Positions 15,805-22,849 are shown, counted from the first letter of the stretch. The stretch: DNA of 52,981 bases from JAJPHF01 sp035293805 (GCA_035293805.1 DATGMD010000064.1:1-52981); one strand, 5' to 3'. Notes: generated from the sequence alone by a model not told the origin. Program-made: numbers and translations.

Positions 15805-16098
15805 CTAGACCTCGGCGCCGACCCGCACCCGCTCGAAGCAGGTGCTGCAGTACACCGGACGGTCGTAGCGCGGCAGGAACGGCACCGTCGTCTCGACGCC
15901 GCAGGCCGCGCAGGTGACCGGGTGCATCTCGCGGGGCTCACGCCCCAACCGCTCCCGCCGCCGCACGGCTCGGCACTCCGGGCAGCGCTGCGGGTCGTTC
16001 ATCAACCCCTTCTCGGCGAAAAACGCCTGCTCGCCGGCCGTGAAGACGAACTCCACGTCGCACTCACGGCACTTGAGCGGCTTGTCCACAAAGCTCAC
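15805..16098 (-). CDS. Double zinc-ribbon protein (zf-trcl type)
   Basis: A 97-residue protein. The first ribbon (CRECDVEFVFTAGEQAFFAE, then CPEC) matches the probable zinc-ribbon family that carries the hallmark FVFTAGEQ-F-AEKG. The second ribbon (CAACG, then VYCSTCF) follows. Eight cysteines should bind two zinc ions. The start is taken as GTG at 16098, nine bases after GGAGGAGG; the longer frame upstream would translate the leader. The strong promoter at 16215-16243 gives a 5' leader of about 110 bases. Function unknown; relatives are small, conserved and possibly ribosome- or RNA-associated. Confidence 0.82.
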   Translation of the reverse strand: MSFVDKPLKCRECDVEFVFTAGEQAFFAEKGLMNDPQRCPECRAVRRRERLGREPREMHPVTCAACGVETTVPFLPRYDRPVYCSTCFERVRVGAEV

Positions 16099-16214
16099 GT
16101 TGCAGGTCCTCCTCCCTGATCGTTGGCCGCGCTCCTGGGGCTCCGCGCCCATCGCCGGCGACGCTCGACCTACGCCGCGGGCCAGCCGCGGAGACCGCGC
16201 GGACCACGGCGCGC

Positions 16215-16243
16215 AGTATAAGGGAAGTCTCATCTCTATGCAA
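16215..16243 (-). promoter_or_regulatory. Promoter of the double zinc-ribbon gene
   Basis: On the minus strand: TTGCAT (16238-16243), a 17-base spacer and TATACT (16215-16220). The transcript would start near 16208 and have a long leader to the GTG at 16098. Confidence 0.7.
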
Positions 16244-16280
16244 CGTCTTGGTGGCAGGCGGGCGGGGAGGAGGGGTCGAG

Positions 16281-16688
16281 CTAGTCCGGGGGCGGCTCCT
16301 CGATCGACTCCTCGTGGATGCGGCCGTCGAGGATGCGGAAGGCGCGCACGCTGGGGTTCGCGCGGTCTTGCAGCGACACGATGATGTAGTAGGCGTCGGG
16401 ATAGTAGGCCAACGACACGTCGGTCTGCGAGGGATAAGCGGGGGTGTGGGTATGGGAGTGGAAGATGCCCAGGAGGTCCCAGTCGTGGTCCTCCATGTCC
16501 TGCATGATCCGGAGCTGATCGCGCGGCTCCATCAGGTAGCGCACCTCGCTCGCCTCGGCGTTGTGCGCCGGATAGACGCGCGTCGCGCGGTCGCCCTTGC
16601 CCGCCACCATGCCGCAGGCCTCGTACGGCAGGCCCGCCTGGGCATGCGCGATCATCTCGTCCAGCATCGCCCGAGAGATGTAGACCAC
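16281..16688 (-). CDS. mec: JAMM/MPN metalloprotease, Mec-type CysO-cysteine hydrolase
   Basis: A 135-residue zinc peptidase (M67, Mov34/MPN fold). The JAMM residues are complete: E23 in EACGM, H77 and H79 in HSHTHTP, S87 and D90 in SQTD. In Mycobacterium tuberculosis, Mec+ (Rv1334) uses this fold to release cysteine from the CysO-cysteine adduct, and its gene sits beside cysO and cysM exactly as here. It is the last gene of the operon, 91 bases after cysM. It might also act on the ubiquitin-like domain fused to the E1 at 18216-19307, which ends in the same Gly-Gly. Deubiquitinase-like activity on other targets cannot be excluded. Confidence 0.9.
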   Translation of the reverse strand: MVYISRAMLDEMIAHAQAGLPYEACGMVAGKGDRATRVYPAHNAEASEVRYLMEPRDQLRIMQDMEDHDWDLLGIFHSHTHTPAYPSQTDVSLAYYPDAYYIIVSLQDRANPSVRAFRILDGRIHEESIEEPPPD

Positions 16689-16779
16689 CCGCCCTCCTCG
16701 CGGCTCAATCGACTATCAGTCCGCGCGGGCGGTCCGCCGGCGAGCGAATCAGCCCCATTCGCGGCGCCAGATCGAGGGT

Positions 16780-17763
16780 TTACCAGAGTAGCTGGCTGCT
16801 CAGCGCCTCGCTGTCGGCGCCCTCCGCCGACCAGAGGCCCGTGCTGAGGTACTTCCAGCCGCCGTCGGCAAATAGTACCACGACGTTGCCGCGCTCCATC
16901 CGCCGCGCCACCCGCAGCGCGCAGTGCAGCGCGCCGCCCGACGACACGCCCGCGAAGATGCCCTCCCGCGCCGCCAGCTCGCGCGTCAGCGCCACGGCGT
17001 TCGGCGTGTTGATGATCACCTTGCCGTTCAGCACGCTCGGGTCGAAGATCGGCGGGATGAAGCCGTCGGCCAGGCTGCGCAGGCCCGACACTAGCTCGCC
17101 CTGGTCGGGCTCGGCGGCGATCACCCGCACGCTCGGATTGTGCGCTTTCAAGTAGCGCCCCACCCCCATCAGCGTGCCGCCGGTGCCCAGCCCCGCCACG
17201 AACACGTCCACGTCGGGCAGCGCCGCGACGATCTCCGGCCCCGTCGTCTCGTAGTGCGCCTGCCAGTTGGCCGGGTTCGCGTACTGGTCGAGCATGTACA
17301 GCGACGGATCGGCCGCGGCCATCGCGTGCGCCACCTCGATCGCGCCGTTCGAGCCCTTCGTGGGGTCCGAGCCGACGATCGTGGCGCCGTACAGCTTGAG
17401 CAGCTGACGCCGCTCCTCGCTCACGTTCTCGGGCATCACCGCGATCAGCTTGTAGCCCTTGCGCTGCCCGATCATCGCCAGCGCGATGCCCGTGTTGCCG
17501 CTCGTCGGCTCCAGCAGCGTCTGGCCGGGCCGCAGCCGGCCCTCCCGCTCGGCCGCCTCGATCATCTGCCGCGCGATGCGGTCCTTCACGCTGCCGGTGG
17601 GGTTGTGCCCCTCCAGCTTGGCGAAGATGCGCACGCCCGGCTTTGGGCTGAAGCGCTGCAGCTCCACCAACGGCGTATGACCGATCGCCGCCACGACGTC
17701 GGCGAACGGGCCGGTCGGCCCCGCTGCCTCTGGCCGCATCGCTTGCGGCTGCCGCATTGCCAT
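16780..17763 (-). CDS. cysM: CysM-type O-phosphoserine sulfhydrylase using thiocarboxylated CysO
   Basis: A 327-residue PLP enzyme. NPTGSVKDR carries the PLP lysine K60, TSGNTG binds the substrate carboxylate and GLGTGGTLMG holds the phosphate. It resembles M. tuberculosis CysM (Rv1336) more than ordinary CysK: MPENVSEERRQLL, MLDQYANPANWQAHY, the arginine in SGLRSL (R229, equivalent to the phosphate-reading R220) and the C-terminal GWKYLSTG segment. I infer that it joins O-phosphoserine to sulfide from the CysO thiocarboxylate. SD TAAGGAA precedes the ATG. It lies between cysO and mec. Confidence 0.9.
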   Translation of the reverse strand: MAMRQPQAMRPEAAGPTGPFADVVAAIGHTPLVELQRFSPKPGVRIFAKLEGHNPTGSVKDRIARQMIEAAEREGRLRPGQTLLEPTSGNTGIALAMIGQRKGYKLIAVMPENVSEERRQLLKLYGATIVGSDPTKGSNGAIEVAHAMAAADPSLYMLDQYANPANWQAHYETTGPEIVAALPDVDVFVAGLGTGGTLMGVGRYLKAHNPSVRVIAAEPDQGELVSGLRSLADGFIPPIFDPSVLNGKVIINTPNAVALTRELAAREGIFAGVSSGGALHCALRVARRMERGNVVVLFADGGWKYLSTGLWSAEGADSEALSSQLLW

Positions 17764-17810
17764 CAGGGTTCCTTACTCTATCGTGTCCGGGGCGGAGCGA
17801 GACCCTCTCC

Positions 17811-17914
17811 CCCAACCCCCGCCCCCAATAGGGGGCGGGGACTTCCCGGCACCGCCGCCGCGGCTGGCTCCCCCCTTTCCCCTGTGGGGGAGAGGGGGGT
17901 AGGGGGGTGAGGGG
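17811..17914. repeat. REP-like GC hairpin cluster between cysO and cysM
   Basis: Two hairpins: CCCCCGCCCCC-AATA-GGGGGCGGGG and CCCCCTTTCCCC-TGT-GGGGGAGAGGGGG, followed by TAGGGGGGTGAGGGG. They resemble the units at 35610 and 36611. Within an operon they may uncouple or stabilise mRNA segments. Confidence 0.75.
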
Positions 17915-18190
17915 TCATCCCCCCGCCACCGCCGGCAGGATGGAGACCGTATCGCCATCCTGCACCGGGGTGTCGAGCTGGTCCAGGTAGCGGATGTCCT
18001 CGTCGTTGACGTAAATGTTCACGAAGCGGCGTAGCTCGCCGTCGTCCGAGAACAGCCGGTCGTGGAACCCCGGGTGCCGCTGGTCGATGTCCGCCAGCAC
18101 CGCCGCCACCGTCGGCGCGTCGCTCTCGACCGCTCGCTCGCCGCCGGTCGTCTCGCGCAGGATCGGGGGAATGCGTACGCTCACAGCCAT
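17915..18190 (-). CDS. cysO: CysO, ubiquitin-like sulfur carrier protein
   Basis: A 91-residue beta-grasp protein of the MoaD/ThiS family. It ends in AVAGG, the Gly-Gly tail that is adenylated and thiocarboxylated. RRFVNIYVNDEDIRYLDQL and DGDTVSILPAVAGG are nearly those of M. tuberculosis CysO (Rv1335). It should carry sulfide as a C-terminal thiocarboxylate to CysM, form a CysO-cysteine adduct and be recycled by Mec. It begins 25 bases after the fused E1 gene, which presumably activates it. Molybdopterin synthesis is a less likely role, since no moa genes are near. Confidence 0.93.
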   Translation of the reverse strand: MAVSVRIPPILRETTGGERAVESDAPTVAAVLADIDQRHPGFHDRLFSDDGELRRFVNIYVNDEDIRYLDQLDTPVQDGDTVSILPAVAGG

Positions 18191-18215
18191 CTCATTACTC
18201 CAGGGGATGACGGCA

Positions 18216-19307
18216 TCAGCCGATCAGCGCCGACTCGCGCGGCAAGCCGCAGAACTCCACGTAGTCGATCAGCTCCGTGATCGTCGGGTTGTCGCCGCAG
18301 ACCGGGCACTCCGGGTCGCGGCGCAGCTTCACCTCGCGGAACTCCATCGCCAGCGCGTCGAACAGCAGCAGCCGCCCGGCCAGGGACTCGCCCAGCCCCA
18401 GAATCAGCTTGATCGTCTCGATCGCCTGGATGCAGCCGATGATCCCCGGCAGCACGCCCAGCACGCCGCCCTCGGCACAGCTCGGCACCGAGCCGGGCGG
18501 CGGCGGCGCCGGGAAGAGGCAGCGGTAGCAGCCCTGCCCCGGCAGGAACACCGTCGCCTGCCCGTCGAACTTGAAGATGCTGCCGTCCACCAGCGGCTTC
18601 TTCAGCAGCACGCAGGCGTCGTTCGTCAGATAGCGCGTCGGGAAGTTGTCGCAGCCGTTCACGACGATGTCGTACTGGCCGATGATCTCCAGCGCGTTCT
18701 CCGACGACAGCGCCACCGAGTGCGGCACCACCTGCACGTCCGGGTTCACGTCGGCCAGGCGGTCGCGCGCCGAGTCCAGCTTGTGGCGGCCGATGTCCTT
18801 GTGGCCGTGCAGGATCTGGCGGTGCAGGTTCGTCAGGTCGACCTCGTCGAAGTCGATCAGGCCCAGCGTGCCCACGCCCGCCGCGGCGAGATACAGCGCC
18901 GCCGGCGAGCCCAGCCCGCCCGCGCCGATGAGCAGCACCTTCGCGTTCAGCAGCTTGCGCTGGCCGCGCGGCCCGATTTCCGGCAGGATCAGGTGGCGGC
19001 TGTAGCGCTGCACCTGCACCGGCGTGAACGGCGTCGCCCCCCCGGCAATCGCCGGGATGAACGCTACCTCGTCCGCCTGGCCGATCGGCGTCGCCACGCC
19101 CACCGCGTCGCCCACCTCCTGCTGGTTCACGAAGACGTTGACGAAGCGGTGCAGCTCGCCGTCGTCGGCCACGAGCGCCTGGCGGAAGCCCGGGAAGCGC
19201 CCTTCCAGATCGTCGAGGACGGCTGCCAGCGTGGCGCCCTGCGCCTCCACCTTCGCCTGTCCGTCCGTCAGCCGCCGCAGCGACGTGGGCACGTAGACCG
19301 CAACCAT
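18216..19307 (-). CDS. Fusion of a CysO-like ubiquitin-like domain to a MoeB/ThiF E1-like enzyme
   Basis: A 363-residue protein. Residues 1-90 form a beta-grasp domain close to CysO (HRFVNVFVNQQEV, VAFIPAIAGG) ending in internal Gly89-Gly90. A short linker leads to an adenylating domain from about 96: RYSRHLILPEIG, the ATP loop GAGGLGSP at 128-135, DFDEVDLTNLHRQ with the catalytic arginine, GCDNFPTRY, and paired CxxC zinc ligands (CYRC and CPVC). No rhodanese domain follows, unlike mycobacterial MoeZ. It lies between cysK and cysO, so it most likely adenylates the CysO tail. The internal Gly-Gly is followed by Ala-Thr-Pro, so it would need cleavage before it could be activated. Confidence 0.92.
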   Translation of the reverse strand: MVAVYVPTSLRRLTDGQAKVEAQGATLAAVLDDLEGRFPGFRQALVADDGELHRFVNVFVNQQEVGDAVGVATPIGQADEVAFIPAIAGGATPFTPVQVQRYSRHLILPEIGPRGQRKLLNAKVLLIGAGGLGSPAALYLAAAGVGTLGLIDFDEVDLTNLHRQILHGHKDIGRHKLDSARDRLADVNPDVQVVPHSVALSSENALEIIGQYDIVVNGCDNFPTRYLTNDACVLLKKPLVDGSIFKFDGQATVFLPGQGCYRCLFPAPPPPGSVPSCAEGGVLGVLPGIIGCIQAIETIKLILGLGESLAGRLLLFDALAMEFREVKLRRDPECPVCGDNPTITELIDYVEFCGLPRESALIG

Positions 19308-19328
19308 TACCTACTTCCTCCCGGGGCC

Positions 19329-19370
19329 TGGCGCCCCCTCCCCCATCCCCTCATGGCGAGGGCGGACGGG
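19329..19370. repeat. Partial REP-like unit
   Basis: CCCCTCCCCCATCCCCTCATGGCGAGGG, a degenerate member of the GC hairpin family, in the 73-base gap between cysK and the E1 fusion gene. Confidence 0.45.
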
Positions 19371-19380
19371 GCGTCTGCTC

Positions 19381-20316
19381 CTACCATTCCATCGTCAGAT
19401 AGCGCTCGCCCGTGTCGGGCAGGATCGTCACCACGACCTGCTCGGGCGCGAGGCTCCCCGCCACGCGCAGCGCGGCCCAGACGTTGGCGCCGGCCGACAC
19501 GCCGACCAGCAGCCCCTCCTCGCGCGTCAGCCGCAGCGCCATCTCGATCGCGTCCTCGTCCCGCACGGCCACCAGCTCGTCGACGACCGTGCGGTCCAGC
19601 ACGCTCGGCACGAAGCTCGCGCCGATGCCCTGGATCGCGTGCGGGCGCGGCCGGCCGCCGGCCAGCACTGGCGAGCGCGCGGGCTCGACGGCCACGACCC
19701 GCGCCGTCGGGCGGCGCTCCTTCAGCACCTGCCCCACCCCGGTGATCGTGCCGCCCGTGCCGACCCCCGCCACGAACGCGTCGATCTGCCCCGCCGTGGC
19801 CGTCCAGATCTCCTCGGCCGTCGTCGCGCGGTGCACCGCCGGATTCGCCGGATTGTCGAACTGCCCCGGCATGAAGTAGTCCGGGTGCTGGTTCAGCAGC
19901 TCTTGCGCCGCGAACACCGCGCCCGACATGCCCTCGATGGCCGGCGTCAGGATCAGCTCGGCGCCGAAGCGCGCCAGCAGCCGCCGCCGCTCCAGCGTCA
20001 TGTCCTCCGGCATCGTCAGGATGAGCCGGTAGCCGCGCGCCGCCGCGACCATCGCCAGGCCGATCCCCGTATTGCCGCTCGTCGGCTCGACGATCGTCGC
20101 GCCCGGCCGCAGCCGCCCCTCGCGCTCGGCCGCCGCGATCATCGCCAGCGCGATGCGGTCCTTCACGCTGCCGGCCGGGTTGAGCGACTCCAGCTTGCCC
20201 AGCACGGTCGCCGCGCCCGCCGGCGTCACGCGGCCCAGGCGCACGAGCGGCGTGTTGCCGATCAGGCCGAGCACGCTATCCACTACCAGCGGCCGCACGC
20301 CGGGCACGGCGGTCAC
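19381..20316 (-). CDS. cysK: Cysteine synthase A (O-acetylserine sulfhydrylase)
   Basis: A PLP enzyme of about 311 residues: IGNTPLVRLGRV, the PLP lysine in NPAGSVKDR, TSGNTGIGLAM, GVGTGGTITGVG, and HAIQGIGASFVPSVLD, which in CysK forms the O-acetylserine site and docks CysE. It is therefore distinct from the CysM in the same operon and likely uses free sulfide. The start is uncertain. The open frame continues to 20430, but that part translates two REP copies as HPGPLPGGEG, so I take GTG at 20316, for which the repeat itself supplies GGAGAGG; GTG at 20298 is the alternative. Second gene of the operon. Confidence 0.9.
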   Translation of the reverse strand: MTAVPGVRPLVVDSVLGLIGNTPLVRLGRVTPAGAATVLGKLESLNPAGSVKDRIALAMIAAAEREGRLRPGATIVEPTSGNTGIGLAMVAAARGYRLILTMPEDMTLERRRLLARFGAELILTPAIEGMSGAVFAAQELLNQHPDYFMPGQFDNPANPAVHRATTAEEIWTATAGQIDAFVAGVGTGGTITGVGQVLKERRPTARVVAVEPARSPVLAGGRPRPHAIQGIGASFVPSVLDRTVVDELVAVRDEDAIEMALRLTREEGLLVGVSAGANVWAALRVAGSLAPEQVVVTILPDTGERYLTMEW

Positions 20317-20317
20317 C

Positions 20318-20403
20318 CCCTCTCCCCCTGGGAGAGGGCCGGGGTGAGGGCGTTCCCCGCGTCCTGCGCCCTCTCCCCCTGGGAGAGGGCCGGGGTGAGG
20401 GCG
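20318..20403. repeat. Two identical 35-base REP-like copies before cysK
   Basis: Exact copies at 20318-20352 and 20369-20403: a CTCTCCCCCTGGGAGAGGG hairpin plus CCGGGGTGAGGGCG. In the cysK frame they read as HPGPLPGGEG twice. They lie between rrf2 and cysK. Confidence 0.85.
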
Positions 20404-20434
20404 CGTCTGGGCCATCCGTCTCTCTCGCACCGGC

Positions 20435-20869
20435 TCAGATGTGGTACATCACGCGGCGCTGGGTCGCCTCCTGGCGCTCCAGCAGGTCGGCGAGCGTGAC
20501 CCCGTCGACGATAGCGCGCGAGGTCGACTCCAGCTCGTTCCACACGTCGTACAGCACGCAGCCGGGGTTCACCCGGCAGCCCCGCTGGTCCGAGCAGGCC
20601 AGGGTCTGTGACGGCCCCTCCATCGCGGCCACGACCTCGCCGAGGCGGATGTCGCGCGGCGGCCGCGCCAGCATGTGGCCGCCGGCCGGGCCGCGCAGGC
20701 TGCGAACGAGCCCGGCGCGGCGCAGCACCACGAGGAGCTGCTCCAGGTACGTCTCGGGGATGTTCTGCTGGGCGGCGATCTCGCCGCTCTGAATGGGGCC
20801 TTGGCCGTAGCGCTCGGCGAGGTACAGGAGCGCCCGGCCCCCGTAGTCGCTGCGCATCGAGATCTTCAC
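20435..20869 (-). CDS. Rrf2 family Fe-S-type transcriptional regulator of the cysteine operon
   Basis: A 144-residue Rrf2 protein. A winged helix (residues 1-75; MKISMRSDYGGRALLYLAE, IPETYLEQLLVVLRRAGLV, RGPAGGH) precedes the cluster loop. C92, C98 and C104 have the C-x5-C-x5-C spacing of IscR. IscR's fourth ligand H107 is Tyr here, but Asp8, the fourth ligand in Streptomyces NsrR, is present. A [4Fe-4S] or [2Fe-2S] cluster is therefore likely, sensing oxidants, NO or Fe-S status. Start GTG 20869 gives the classic MKIS opening. It leads the sulfur operon, and an IscR-like palindrome overlaps its promoter, pointing to autoregulation. CymR-like sensing of the cysteine pathway is the alternative. 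Confidence 0.9.
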   Translation of the reverse strand: MKISMRSDYGGRALLYLAERYGQGPIQSGEIAAQQNIPETYLEQLLVVLRRAGLVRSLRGPAGGHMLARPPRDIRLGEVVAAMEGPSQTLACSDQRGCRVNPGCVLYDVWNELESTSRAIVDGVTLADLLERQEATQRRVMYHI

Positions 20870-20883
20870 CGGCCCACCCCATT

Positions 20884-20935
20884 ATTGTTGACTAGATTCG
20901 TCAGTATTCTACTGCCGCCCCAAAACTCCCGTCAA
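20884..20935 (-). promoter_or_regulatory. Operon promoter overlapped by an IscR type-1-like operator
   Basis: Minus strand: TTGACG (20930-20935), an 18-base spacer and TAGAAT (20906-20911). The dyad TGACGAATCTAGTCA (20889-20903), within a 25-base window (20884-20908) matching the published E. coli IscR type 1 consensus at about 18 positions, covers the -10 box and start site, a repressor position. Confidence 0.75.
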
Positions 20936-21004
20936 CGGCCGCCGACTGCCGAGTAGCTCAACCGCCGCGCTGGCCAGCTCTCCCGCGCCGGCACGGAGGC
21001 ATTG

Positions 21005-21742
21005 GTGCATCGCACGCACGATCCGCGGTGGGGTACGATGCGGCGCGAGGCCAGTCTACAAGAAGCGCTTGGGCGTAAGGAGGCGGGGCAACTGGTGGCC
21101 AGCATCCGGGTCGGCGAGTCCACTGGCGATCGGGGCGGCGGAGGCGGCGGCAGTGGCGCCGGTGGCGCGTCGGAGGGTAATCGCCCCGAAGTCGTGGCCT
21201 TGCTACGCGCGCATGGTGTGTCGGCCGAAGCCGCACCGCGCATCGCGGGAGCGGGGGAAATCCTGCGTCAACGGACGGCCCAGTCCGGGGTGGAGGTAGG
21301 GGCCGTGCTCGACGCGGATACCGGCCGCCCCCTTGGCCCAACGCTCGAGGGGCAGGCGGACCGTATTCATTTGGAGTCACAGCTAGGGCTGCTGCGCCCG
21401 GGGCGTCGCTACGTCCAGCTCCATACTCACCCGGCGAACACGAGCCTCTCCGCCCAGGACCTCGCCCTGCTGTTGGCTCATCCCGAGATCCGCACTATGG
21501 CGGCGGTGGGACGCGATGGGGCCTGGCACGTCCTCACTAAGCGCCGTGGGCAGGCCACGGCGAGCCCCGAGGATGGGCTGATTGCCTGGAGCGATACCGA
21601 CGCGGCGCTCGACGCACGCTACGATGCGCTCATTGAAGCCGGTACGCTGTTGCCGGAAGAGGCGCACCGGCAACAATTGCACGAGGTCATGCAGCGCATC
21701 GCGCCACGACTCCGGTTGCGGTATGATCGTCTTGAACGCTGA
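21005..21742 (+). CDS. JAMM/MPN-like putative metalloprotease, divergent from the cysteine operon
   Basis: A protein of about 245 residues that I do not recognise as a named family. A charged helix (about 12-35), a glycine-rich linker (six consecutive Gly at 44-49) and an MPN-like domain follow one another. Candidate zinc ligands are E97 in GVEVGAV, H140 and H142 in LHTHPANTS, with S149 and D152 in SAQD. The spacing H-x-H-x6-S-x2-D is one residue shorter than the usual JAMM motif. The C-terminal 70 residues are helical. GTG at 21005 follows GGAGG with a five-base gap; ATG at 21038 is possible. Less GC-biased codons than its neighbours hint at acquisition. The small gene downstream is probably its partner. 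Confidence 0.65.
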   Translation: MHRTHDPRWGTMRREASLQEALGRKEAGQLVASIRVGESTGDRGGGGGGSGAGGASEGNRPEVVALLRAHGVSAEAAPRIAGAGEILRQRTAQSGVEVGAVLDADTGRPLGPTLEGQADRIHLESQLGLLRPGRRYVQLHTHPANTSLSAQDLALLLAHPEIRTMAAVGRDGAWHVLTKRRGQATASPEDGLIAWSDTDAALDARYDALIEAGTLLPEEAHRQQLHEVMQRIAPRLRLRYDRLER

Positions 21743-21755
21743 GCCGGAGGGCATC

Positions 21756-21953
21756 ATGGCCGACCGACGCTGGCCCACTGTCCAGGAGATTCTCGACCAG
21801 GCTCGGCACGGCGTCCTCGACGAGACGACCGGTCTGGTGCGGCCAGACCCCGAGGCGCGGGCGGCGTTCCGCGCGGAGATCGCCGCGTTGAAGGCACGCC
21901 GGGCGGCCCGCCAGAAGCCGCCCGAGCCGTCGCGCACTCGTCGGCCCGCCTAA
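21756..21953 (+). CDS. Small basic protein, partner of the JAMM-like gene
   Basis: A 65-residue protein with a helical start (RRWPTVQEILDQARHGVLD), the phrase ETTGLVRPDPEARAAF and an Arg/Lys/Pro-rich tail. The ATG has GGAGGG four bases upstream and lies 13 bases after the preceding stop, so the two genes form an operon. Size, charge and order resemble an accessory or antitoxin-like protein, but no toxin or antitoxin family is recognised. A hairpin at 21977-22014 and a terminator at 22057-22096 follow. Confidence 0.65.
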   Translation: MADRRWPTVQEILDQARHGVLDETTGLVRPDPEARAAFRAEIAALKARRAARQKPPEPSRTRRPA

Positions 21954-21976
21954 GCCTCCCCCGAACGCTGACCCCG

Positions 21977-22014
21977 CGCCAACCATCTTCTCTAGTGAAG
22001 AGGTGGCGCGCTGG
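21977..22014 (+). promoter_or_regulatory. Imperfect hairpin after the small partner gene
   Basis: GCGCCAACCATCTTC pairs with GAAGAGGTGGCGC across a TCTAGT loop, with two bulges. No T-run follows, so it is more likely an mRNA 3' structure than a terminator. Confidence 0.5.
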
Positions 22015-22056
22015 CCGAGCACCCATTTTAACCGCCACGGCCGGCGCGATATGGGG

Positions 22057-22096
22057 CGCCCAGGGTCCCTCCAGCGGCAGGGCCTCGGGCGTTTTT
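22057..22096 (+). terminator. Rho-independent terminator
   Basis: CGCCCAGGGTCCCT and AGGGCCTCGGGCG form an almost complete stem (one mismatch, two G-U pairs) with an eight-base loop, followed by TTTTT. It ends the JAMM-like two-gene unit. Confidence 0.75.
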
Positions 22097-22210
22097 CGTG
22101 CGCCGGACGGCCTCGCCTGCAAGGGACAGAGCTTGCTGCCGTATATTATGGACGCGCGGCCCCGGACCCGGGCCGCGGCGATGTGCGCCGCGCAGCGAGG
22201 GGAGAGAGCC

Positions 22211-22741
22211 ATGAGCGAGCTGAACGTCGTCAACCTCGCGGAGATTACCAGCGCCCTCAGCAATGCTCCGAAACCCGTGAACGTCCTCTGGCAGGAGCCG
22301 CACAGCGTCGCCTTCGTCGCCCGCGGGCGCGTCGGCCGCAGCGAGTTCCACATCGACCCGAGCGACGAGGTCATGTACGTGATCAAGGGCACGCTGGACT
22401 TGCACTACATCACCCCCGAGGGCGAGCGAAAGGTCGCCACCTTGCAGGAAGGCGAGGTCGTCTACTGCCCGGCCGGCACGCCCCATTCGCCGCACTTCGC
22501 GCCCGACGCCTTCCTGCTGGTACTGGAGCGCCAGCGCCATCACGACGAGGACGACCGCTTCGTCTGGTACTGCGACCAGTGCGGCGCCAAGCTCTACGAG
22601 ACGTCGCGCTACGTGCCCGACTACCACCAGGACCCGGTCTCGCGCGTCTACGAGGAGTTCTACGGCTCGGAGGCGCACCGCACCTGCCAGCAGTGCGGCC
22701 ACGTCGCCCCCCTGCCGAGCACCGTGCCCGCCGCTCGCTGA
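22211..22741 (+). CDS. 3-hydroxyanthranilate 3,4-dioxygenase-like cupin
   Basis: A 176-residue cupin of the NbaC/HAAO family. The cupin has FHIDPSDEVMYVIKGTLDL (histidine and glutamate iron ligands) and GEVVYCPAGTPHSPHF (second histidine). Near the end are CDQCG and CQQCG, the rubredoxin-like second iron site of bacterial enzymes. The reaction is ring cleavage of 3-hydroxyanthranilate to 2-amino-3-carboxymuconate semialdehyde, in tryptophan breakdown or NAD synthesis. No other kynurenine gene is adjacent, so a relative acting on another catechol-like substrate is possible. The ATG at 22211 follows GGGGAGAG. A TATATT box at 22142-22147 may be its -10. Confidence 0.87.
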   Translation: MSELNVVNLAEITSALSNAPKPVNVLWQEPHSVAFVARGRVGRSEFHIDPSDEVMYVIKGTLDLHYITPEGERKVATLQEGEVVYCPAGTPHSPHFAPDAFLLVLERQRHHDEDDRFVWYCDQCGAKLYETSRYVPDYHQDPVSRVYEEFYGSEAHRTCQQCGHVAPLPSTVPAAR

Positions 22742-22840
22742 GCCGCCGCGCCTGAGCAGCAGCCCCGGACGGGTCGCGACGCGGCTCGCGCCATACGCAG
22801 GCCGCCCGGCGAATCGGCCGCGGCGGCCTGCCGCGAAGCG

Positions 22841-22849
22841 TGCTACAGT
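22841..22849 (+). promoter_or_regulatory. Extended -10 element before the secreted hydrolase-like gene
   Basis: TGCTACAGT, a TG-n extended -10 box about 65 bases before the ATG at 22914. No good -35 is present, as is common for extended -10 promoters. Confidence 0.45.
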
